DNA from: Asterella californica | Taxonomy: Eukaryota; Streptophyta; Marchantiopsida; Marchantiales; Aytoniaceae | Reading direction: 5' to 3' | Assembly: GCA_036924285.1 (NCBI GenBank) | Contig: JAYKYS010000007.1 | Location: 31,178,001 to 31,242,000, forward strand | DNA: 64,000 nucleotides | Shown here: positions 51,101 through 58,950 of the stretch, piece after piece | Position numbering within the stretch: position 1 is the stretch's first letter | How the letters are laid out: every line of letters begins with the position of its first letter | Notes under the pieces: generated by a model | What the model was told of the DNA's origin: nothing | The model's input: the letters and a program-made list of their open reading frames with translations, nothing else | The model's database searches: none | Made by a program: the position numbers and the translations under genes

Positions 51101-51970
51101 AATGTTTCGCTTGCCCAGTGCGATCAATGACCTCTATGAGCAGGGCGAAACAGCATGTTTCGCCTGCAAAGTTCGATAAATTGTCGCTATGGAGGGCGAA
51201 ACAGGCTGTTTCGCCGGCCTAGTGCGATCAATTGCCTCTATGGAGGGCGATACAGCATGTATCGCCCTCCAGCAAGGCGAAACATGCTGTTTCGCCCTGC
51301 CCAGTAAGATCAATTTCTTCTATGAGAGGGCGATCCATGCTGTTTCGCCCTCCACCAGGGCGAAACAGCATGGATCGCCGGCCAGTGCGATCAATTGCCT
51401 CTATGGGAGGGCGATACAGCATGTTTCGCCCTCCAGCAAGGCGAAACATGCTGTTTCGCCCTGCCCAGTAAGAACAATTTCTTCTATGGGAGGGCGATCC
51501 ATGCTGTTTCGCCCTCCACCAGGGCGAAACAGCATGGATCGTCCTGCTCAATGCAAATGTAACAGACGATACACATGTATCGCCCTCCCGCAGGGCGATA
51601 CATGTGTATCGCACTTGTCTAAAGCGAAACTAGCGTGTTCCGCTCTGCCAATTGCACCAATTACTCGCGAAACATGTTCGTTTCGCTAACCCTAACATGA
51701 AAAACCAAATTCCAATCGATAAACACATGCAATTCTAGCATCTACTGAACTCACAAATTCCAATCGATAAACACATTCGCTTGATAAACACATTCGCTTC
51801 TAGCATGTAGTTAACTCACAGGATCGTCGTGGTCTCCGCTCTCTCGACACTTCAATCGACACTTCGATGGGTACGTCGTGGTACGTTCCGCTCTCTCGTC
51901 CTCTTCCAACGCCTCCCTCTCGTCCTCTTCCTCCGCCTCGACCTCGAATTGAAACTCCTCTCGTTTTCAT
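48162..51970 (-). CDS. FCP1/SCP-like HAD phosphatase fused to an RG-rich and plant-mobile-like domain (MULE cargo)
   Basis: Six exons on the minus strand: 51820-51970, 50255-50451, 49605-50151, 49381-49527, 48724-49196 and 48162-48614; phases agree and the product is about 655 residues. Exon 1 is RG-rich (TRGVSIRGRGGGRGREGG). Exons 2-3 carry a helical domain (VQGRHIVLDESFIRESLVLP...WVGMILTHLMIHIGLLP) that resembles plant-mobile or putative-transposon domains. Exon 4 is Pro/Gln-rich. Exon 5 begins with a coiled coil, then the HAD phosphatase motif I LILDLNGLLV. WTSRT and LLVDDSP are motifs II and III. The classical FCP1/SCP motif is DLDETLV. Here the second Asp is Asn, as in a plant subgroup, so catalysis may be lost or altered. 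Intron 1 (1.37 kb) holds palindrome array 2. It may be a captured host gene; its function in the element is unknown. Confidence 0.78.
50545..51680. repeat. palindrome array 2 within intron 1 of the phosphatase-like gene
   Basis: More than 20 palindromes built from 9-mer half-sites GGCGAAACA, GGCGATACA or GGCGATCCA facing their complements across a 3-base centre (GCA or TGC). They are joined by linkers such as CAGTGCGATCAATTGCCTCTA. Mixed pairs (one GGCGATCCA, one GGCGAAACA) occur in both orientations. It shares its word set with array 1 but not the 131-bp unit. Open frames here (50228-51689, both strands) are artefacts. Confidence 0.9.
50631..51436. repeat. large inverted duplication inside array 2 (arms of about 217 bp)
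   Basis: The segment 50631-50847 is, with few differences, the reverse complement of about 51220-51436. That includes the unusual landmarks GGCCGGCGATCC/GGATCGCCGGCC and AGAAGAAATTGATCTTACTG and its complement. The spacer is about 370 bp and is itself made of palindromes. A transcript of the intron would fold into a long double-stranded stem. Confidence 0.85.
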
Positions 51971-52019
51971 CACAGCGATTCAAAATCGCTCAGAGTTAGA
52001 TCAATTCTACAACAACCTT

Positions 52020-52370
52020 ACTGACTCAGAGCTCGCAGCCTCGCTTAGACCTCGCAGCCTCACTCTATCGAAATTAGACCTCGCAGCCTCGCTTACACCT
52101 CGCAGCCTCACTCTATCGAACCTTCTCCGATCTCCTCCTCGAAACCTCACCTCTATCGATACCTCGAAACCAAACTCTATCGATACCTCTCCGATCTCCT
52201 CCTCGAATGTTCTCGACTTTCCTCTCGATTGAACTTCTCCACTCTCCTCTCGACTATTTTGGCTCTCGTGATAATCTCTCCTACTGGAAGGGTGTGAGGA
52301 AGTGAATCGAAACGTAACAAACTCTCCTACTCGAAAGGGTGTGAGGAAGTGAATCGAAAGCTTGAAGTAG
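52020..52370. repeat. short tandem repeats upstream of the phosphatase-like gene
   Basis: Three to four units containing CCTCGCAGCCTC and CACTCTATCGAA alternate between about 52035 and 52115. Between 52275 and 52360 a unit of about 45 bp (AAGGGTGTGAGGAAGTGAAT) occurs twice. This is the likely promoter/leader region of the minus-strand gene starting at 51970. The plus-strand frame 51867-52232 is antisense to exon 1 and repeat-derived. Confidence 0.6.
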
Positions 52371-52606
52371 CCTTAATTTCTCCCGACTTTCTGAAGGAAG
52401 TCTGAGAAAGGATATCGAAGCTTTTGAAGTTCAGTTTGTTCCGTTTGAAAACGCATTCATTTCTAAAACCATTCGAAACAAAATAACAACATACATTTTA
52501 TTCCGCAAAATTACTCGTCAATCGAAATAGATAACAACATATATAAAAGAAGATATATTTTATTCCGCAATATTACCTAACATTGTTATCAAAATAGACT
52601 CTTCCA

Positions 52607-53371
52607 CTACTCTAACAAATTGTATAATTTCTCGAGGTTTTCAATTGCATCTTCGCACACAAAGAGTGTACTCTTTATTTCTTCACACAGACCCACAGTT
52701 CGGTCTTTCACCTCTGCAATATGATCTCTAACTTGGCGAAACCTAGTCAATACATCCCGGCAATGATCGACATGTTTAATAGGTTCTTCCATCACCAATC
52801 GGTCCATGTCCCAAACAATAGACTGTACCCCAACTCGCTCGATAACATCAGAAATTGCTTCTGAACATCCTACTCTACGCGCTGCGAACACTGTGCGTTC
52901 TCTATTTTTACGACTGAGACCGATTTGCAGCTCCCAAAATCCTCGCAAAATAGTAGATTGGATAAGCTCCTTCTGTTCCCCTTCAGACAAAATGGAAAAA
53001 TCTGTCGCTGTCATGCCTAAGAGTTCATTCCCGGCTTGCCACACTGTGAAAACACCACAGTCTTCAACCTTCCATTCCTTTGTTGACGAGTCCATCAGTG
53101 ACATACAGAATCTCCAAGCTCGAACACTACGAACATGAGAACAACAACTGCTTGAACTTGGAGAGTTTGCTCCAGGAGATAGGAATTCTTTTGGTTTAGG
53201 AACTCCTCCGATAGCTTTCAAACATCTGGCGCAAGCCTGATAAGTCATGGAACCATTGCAGCTGCGGACGATTTTCACTATCGCGCATCTGGTCCATCGT
53301 GATTCTACATTTTTCCCAATCGTTTCGATTTCATCATAAAATTCACGAAGAGTAATAATCTGCACAGCCAT
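52607..53371 (-). CDS. RPA70 C-terminal OB-fold-like protein B (next to the right TIR)
   Basis: 254 residues, single exon, ATG at 53371, about 240 bp inside the right TIR. It has the same order as protein A: IITLREFYDEIETIG, a strand WTRCAIVKIV, zinc-type Cys pair ACARC, a Ser/Pro-rich loop, AWRFCMSLMD, the signature GNELLGMTATDFSILSEGE, strand FWELQIGLSRKN, then a tail of about 90 residues (HCRDVLTRFRQV) likely to be a coiled coil. The match to Rep_fac-A_C OB-folds is by motif and order. Proteins A and B are clearly alike yet strongly diverged, so the duplication is old and both copies have been kept. Its position corresponds to mudrB in MuDR, but the sequence does not resemble MURB. Possible roles are ssDNA protection during transposition or anti-silencing; both are inference. 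Confidence 0.72.
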   Translation of the reverse strand: MAVQIITLREFYDEIETIGKNVESRWTRCAIVKIVRSCNGSMTYQACARCLKAIGGVPKPKEFLSPGANSPSSSSCCSHVRSVRAWRFCMSLMDSSTKEWKVEDCGVFTVWQAGNELLGMTATDFSILSEGEQKELIQSTILRGFWELQIGLSRKNRERTVFAARRVGCSEAISDVIERVGVQSIVWDMDRLVMEEPIKHVDHCRDVLTRFRQVRDHIAEVKDRTVGLCEEIKSTLFVCEDAIENLEKLYNLLE

Positions 53372-53607
53372 CGACGAGAATATGAGCCGAGCACTCTAAA
53401 ACTTCAACGAGAATATGAACCGAGCACTTCAACGCTAACGTGCTGCATAAACTCTACGCAATGTAACATTCTGCTGCACAGTCCTTCTTGTCTTCCCGCG
53501 CATTAATCTAACATTGTACCACGTCGGACATCACAAACTGACATCTGACCTGCGTCAGGTCACACGTCAACTTTCTTCCCGTTCAGATCACACGTCAGCT
53601 TCGGAAA

Positions 53608-53759
53608 GCTGACCGGACTACCTGACTGGACGTCCATGTGGCAAAGTTACTTACAGAGCGGGCGGTAGCCAGTTTGGGGGTTGATCAAGAAGGGTATCGT
53701 TAAGAGGGGGTGGATCAAGTCCGGGATTCTATCTGGGGGGTGGATCAAGTAATTTTCTG
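53608..53759 (-). repeat. right terminal inverted repeat of the MULE (152 bp)
   Basis: Exact reverse complement of 42359-42510. The 10-bp target duplication AGCTCACGTT follows at 53760-53769. Confidence 0.97.
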
Positions 53760-53769
53760 AGCTCACGTT

Positions 53770-56580
53770 CCGCATTGTTCATTAGCATCTTCAAGTATAT
53801 GGTTGTTTACTTATTCACAGTAAGGAGATCTACTAAATTCTATACAGACATATAAGATTATGCTTGAAAAATATACAACGAAGAAATGAAACCAAAAATG
53901 TCGTGACTTGCTCTTACCAAATGAACGACAGTCCATTGCCCGTTTTGCCGCGACAAAGACCGACCCAATAAAACTTTACCCAGGAAAGAGTAGGCATTTT
54001 CAAAAGAAAATAACGAAGAAGATGAAGTTTTACGGACAATGGAAGAGAGTATATCATGTACGGACAATTGCCCACATCCACAGAAAGAAGTCATAACTCT
54101 TGTGACATTTTCCTTCAATGATCCGTGATCAATGATGATCAGTTATTATTCGTTCTGACTTGGTGTTGGAACGAACTACGACTTGCGACCAGATTCTTGT
54201 GACCATTTTGTCTTTGATTATGTCAAACAGCCAAGACCTCTATGATACAAAGGGATGGACTGTTCCACCAAATTTTCAGACATAATTTATCATCATCTGG
54301 AGGTCATAAATCTCATAAATTATGGAGGTCTAGATCAATCAGCAGGTGCAGCTCGTATGTCATATGCTCGTCCTTCATCTTCCATTAGAACATGTAGACG
54401 TCAGTGGGAAAGTTTGCAAGTGATGGGAGACGAAATGCGAGGAGTAGGATGAGTATAAAGTATCATCCCTCGTGGAAAGATGATTATGAAGTCAGAAGTG
54501 AGAACAAAATGTGGAAAGAATTTGGCTAAGGGATATTGCTGTCAAAGGTAAATGAAATATTCTCTTTTTTCAATATAGAAGAATTAGAGATTGTAATTAG
54601 AGATTAGAGTATGAACCTTTTGATTCTCTGTGGAAAACTGATAGAAGAGTTATGGCATGTCCCTTCAGTTAATGAACAATTCTTAGAAATGAGTTGCGTT
54701 CTAGACCGAAATTTGCTTGATCACATCTCCGGTATGTTTGTTATGTTTGATCACACTCCTTTAACGACGTGTATTTGGATAACACCCATGATTAGCTATC
54801 GACAGTAATATTAGTCACATTGTCATAATTGTACATCATTTCATTATTGTCGGTCGTGACTAGATACATATGTCATTCAAATAATTGTGACAATAAAGTA
54901 CATGTTAGATATTTCATACGATTTACATGCTCGAACAGTTGATGTGTGCAGTTTAACATATCATTTACATGATAAAAATGATTAATGTTATAGTCAATAA
55001 ATAGTCATGGGTGTGATAGAGCCGAACAAACCTACTCACGTGTGATCAAGAAAATTTCTACCATTCTCAATGTTGAATTCCAGACCTTGCCTAGCCCCGG
55101 CGCCGGCTTTGATGTCAAAAAGTTCAGTATAGAATAAAGTTGTTCCAAAGTTAAAGAAAAATGAACGCAAGGTTGGATGGGAAGTATCGAGGCTCCGGTG
55201 CAAACAATAAAGTCTATCATGACTCCATGAAAGATTTCTGTTTTCTTCTAAGGGAGAAGGAGAAGGAAGAAATGAGACAGTTGTTGTCTCATAGTGCAGA
55301 GCTGAGACGTATTCCACAAGAGATGCAATAGATAAATATGAAATGTGTTGAGTCCAATGGCATATTATTATTCCTTGATCAAACTTCTGTTCGATCACAA
55401 TGATGTATTTGAAATCTCTCTCACCGCAATGTGTAATCACATATATGCATAGTATTTTCGAATGTTAATGTTTTGCAATTGTTTCTCACAAATTCAGTGC
55501 GTTTTGACTACTCTACTTTAAGCTTGATATTCTCTAGTGTATATTCTTTTCCATGCTTGAGCACTTTGCAAGCTTCGGTATAATGTCAGTTTAATTTACA
55601 ACTTTGACGCCACTTCCATTCGTTTTTCTTCAAACTACAGATTTTATGAACGAACGATGATGGGTTCGGCATCATGCTCATCAAGACTAACATATTTAAG
55701 TTTCATCATCTGTTAGAGGGACCGAGGTATCTAACTGAAGACAAGGATATAGATCGCACCAGGAAATCAACAACTAAGAGGAGTCATGACTATAAAAGAA
55801 ATACAAAATCTGGACTCTTTTACACTAAGATCTAACGGTTGAACTGCATTTCTAAAAACAATGTTTAAAAATTATAGTTTATCAAAAATTATATGTAAAA
55901 ATTATAATTTATCAACCAATCATGATTTATCAAATATGTTGTCAGATAATCCACTGTGGAAGATGATGTATCGTAAATAAATCCACTCCCAAATAATACG
56001 AAGGAGAGGAGAGTTTATATTTCCAGAATCCTTTATGGTTGCTTAAGCGGTATTAAAATCGAGAAATTTCACATCAGCAGCTCCATCGGGTTTTAGACTT
56101 ATGTTTATCGGTTTTCAAAAATGTCTCGGTTAATTCCACGGCCTGTGAAGGGCAAGGGCACCGGTGGTTGAAAAAAAGGAAGAAAATTTATACAAAATCC
56201 CATGTGACTCTATCTTCATGTTACCTTCTATTGCCGGGCACTTATACCGATCGACTGGTATAGTGCCGCAGTCCAGTCGTTTGATCGGCGCCTCGGTACG
56301 GTACGGAACTGCAGATCAAATTGCAGTAAATCACAAAAGGACTACGGAAAGAGAATTCATTAACATTACATTCTCCTCGTTTCCACCTCTAGAGAGTGGT
56401 TTAGGATTTAGATTTTTTATTACACTTAAGAAATGAGTACAAGATCTCATGATATGATGGAATGATACAAGATAGACATAGTACGAATCAGTGTCTCGAG
56501 AGCACACATAAGTCTTAAGACATGGACAAGCCTAGGAATCCAATCTTTTTTATACGGCAGCATTGATTCTACTAGCTTGA
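53770..56580. other. intergenic region right of the MULE
   Basis: No family recognised. The longest frame, minus 55036-55440 (about 134 codons, starting MITHCGERDFKYIIVIEQKF), has protein-like composition and could be an exon or a remnant. It has no introns, neighbours or motif to support a function. The plus frame 54255-54452 is similar in quality. AT-rich short repeats (AAAATTATA-TTTATCA) occur near 55860-55940. Confidence 0.35.
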
Positions 56581-56581
56581 G

Positions 56582-56815
56582 ATGAGAGAACTGTGGGGTA
56601 TTGTTTCAGCTATGAAAACTGAGAATGAGTATTTGATTGGAGCAGTAGTGGTGGTTGAAACAGATTGCTTGCCGTTGTTAGGGATGATCATGAATTGTTC
56701 AATTCCTGATATTGCGATGTTACGATGGATCGCATATATCAAGTCGTTGAACCCGGAGTTTAGACATATCGCAGGGAAGGATAATCTGATGGCAGATATA
56801 CACATATCTAACAAA
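56582..56815 (+). pseudogene. Ty3-type RNase H remnant
   Basis: The frame carries RELWGIVSAMKTENEYLIGA, then VVVETDCLPLLGMI and FRHIAGKDNLMADIHIS. This follows the RNase H end of Ty3 pol (in the intact copy: [13 protein letters not shown]... [12 protein letters not shown]... ADALTR), including the aspartates in ETD and AD. Upstream RT and downstream integrase are missing, and the sequence runs directly into a repeated block. It comes from a different lineage than the intact chromovirus. Confidence 0.7.
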
Positions 56816-58200
56816 GGACAAACATCACAATAATATCAAAGGAGCGAAGATGACAGAGTATATTATTTTCTGACGAGAAACTAGCACTGGAATTCCATGG
56901 ACAAGTCTATGAATCCAACCCTTTTTGTATGATAGCATAGATTCAACTATCTTGCGATCATGAGACACACATATCTAGTGAGAGGGTAAGCACCACATCA
57001 ATATCCAAGGTGTGCAGAATCAAGTATATTATTTTCTGACGAGAAACCAGTACTAGAATTCTTATTGACTGGGCTGAACGGAGTAGAATAGCGTATCCAA
57101 CCTCCAATAATAGAGAATAGACATTGTAATTAGCATCCAAAGAGCTCACAAAAGTACTACCATGAGATCATAGAGATGCACATATCTAACAAAAGGGCAA
57201 GCACCACAACAATATCCAAAGTGTGGCACACGACTGAGTATAAATTTTTTTGACGAGAAATGAGTATGAAATTTTCATTGATCTGATCGAATAGCGTATC
57301 CAACCTCTAGTCATAATGGATAGCGTAGTATAAATCAACATCCTGAGAGCTCACAAAAGCACTATTTTGAAGTCAGAGAGACACGCATATCTAACAAGAG
57401 AGAAAGTATCATAACAATACTTAAGATGTGCAGATGATCAGATATAGTTTTTTTTCACTACAAATCAGTATTGGAATTCTCATTGTTACAGCGAATAGAG
57501 TATAACATGTTAGAGGACAAACATAATACAGATCGAGATGCACTCATAATAGAGGACGGATATAGTACAAATCAGCATCACGAGAGCTCATCAAAGCACT
57601 ATCTTGAGGTCAGAGAGACACACATATCTAATGAGAGAACAAGCACCACAATAGCATCTAAGGTGTGCAGATGATCGGGTATATCTTTTACGACGAGAAA
57701 TCAGTATTGGAATTCTCATTGATCTCATCGAACAAAATAGAACATGATAGAGGACAAACATAGTATGAATCGAGACACACCAATAATAGAAGATGAACAT
57801 AGTACGAATCAGCATCACAAGAGCTCACAGTATCCAACCTCCAATGATAGATGATAAACATAGTACAAATCAAAACGCATCAATAATAGAGGACGGACAT
57901 AGTATGAATCAACGTCTCAAGAGCTCATAATATCCAACCTCCAATGATAAAAGACGGACATAGTATGAATCAGGATGCACAAATGATAAAGGGACAGACA
58001 TAGTACGGATCAGTGTCCATAGAGTTCATAGAAGCCTGAAGACATGGACAAGCATATGAATCCAGTCTTTTTTTTTTAAACAACATGGATTCCACTACCT
58101 TCAGACTGGAGGGACACATGTATTTAACGAGAAGGCAAGCATTAGAACAATACCCAAAATGTATAGATGATCAAATAAAGTTTTAATTTAAATTTTTATG
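56790..58200. repeat. degenerate tandem array seeded at the end of the RNase H remnant
   Basis: At least five units spaced about 165-240 bp apart share ACACATATCTAA-(G/A)A, AAGCACCACAA-AATAT-CAA, TGTGCAGATGATC and GACGAGAAA-CAGTA-TGGAATTC. The first unit starts inside the RNase H frame (near 56799), so the array appears to have grown from retrotransposon sequence. Blocks between them repeat ACATAGTA-GAATCA and AATAATAGA-GA. Confidence 0.7.
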
Positions 58201-58479
58201 GTTTTACCAATTCAGTACTGAAAGGTTTAACTTTTAGGTATCTAGAACGGTTAGTGTAGTCTACGAAAGCTTGTGGTATTTCTGGCAACATAATGTTTAT
58301 TTATTATTTTTTAGGATTTAAAAATTTTTTAGGGGTTTTTATGTCATCTATGATAGTTTATCTTAGTTGTGCATTGGTAGTGTACTAATGTTTTGAATGG
58401 TTAGTGCGGTGTAGTGTCGTGGACCGGCTCCTATCTGAAATTTAAACTTCAATGTTTGTCGCTCCAATGACACTCATGA

Positions 58480-58950
58480 GAAGACAAGCTAGGCCTCTGC
58501 TTATGGGCTTTTGGCACCATTTCAGATTTTCGTTTTCATCGTATTGGTGGATAGAGCTCCTTGTTAGCATTCCATAGACACTTTGTCTACTTTGTTTGGA
58601 CGCCTAGTGGAGAAGTTACAAGACTCGAAAGATGGAGAAAACAAGCTAGGCCTCAACTTACAGGCTTTTGGCACAACTTCGGATCTTCACTTTTATCGCA
58701 TAGATGGGTATAGCTCGTTGTCAGCTTTCCATGGGCATCTTGTCTACTTCGTTTGGACGCCTAGTGGAGAAGTTACAAGACTCGAAAGATGGAGAAAACA
58801 AGCTAGGCCCCAGCTTACGCGCTTTTGGCACGACTTCAGATCTTCAATTTCATCACATAGATGGGTAGAGCTCGTTGTCAACTTTCCATGGGCATCTTGT
58901 TTACTTCGTTTGGACATCTAGTGATGAAGTTATGCGACTCGAAAGAAGAT
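58480..58950. repeat. three-copy tandem repeat, period about 157 bp
   Basis: Units containing GGCTTTTGGCAC (near 58505, 58662 and 58819) are followed by GGGCATCTTGTCTACTTCGT, GTTTGGACGCCTAGTGGAGA and AGACTCGAAAGATGGAGAAA. Copies two and three are close; the first is more diverged. The plus frame 58583-58921 is a product of the repeat. Confidence 0.88.

Larger units (their letters stand above)
42359..53759. mobile_element. 11.4-kb autonomous Mutator-like element (MULE) with unusual cargo
   Basis: The ends are perfect 152-bp inverted repeats (42359-42510 and 53608-53759). They are flanked by the 10-bp direct repeat AGCTCACGTT (42349-42358 and 53760-53769), typical of Mutator-family insertion (9-11 bp). 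Inside, from left: MULE transposase (+), RPA-C-like protein A (+), palindrome array 1, PMD/FCP-like protein (-) with palindrome array 2 in its first intron, and RPA-C-like protein B (-) next to the right TIR. As in maize MuDR, transcription starts near each TIR and points inward. Identical TIRs, open frames and an exact target duplication indicate a recent insertion. The transposon identity is certain; the roles of the cargo are inference. Confidence 0.95.

Noticed and set aside
50228..51689. Frames of 60-211 codons in array 2
   Set aside because: Palindromic repeat artefacts. Only 50255-50451 is a real exon, supported by splice sites and phase.
51867..52232. Plus-strand Pro/Ser/Leu-rich frame of 121 codons
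   Set aside because: It is antisense to exon 1 of the minus-strand gene and continues through short tandem repeats. No splice or domain support.
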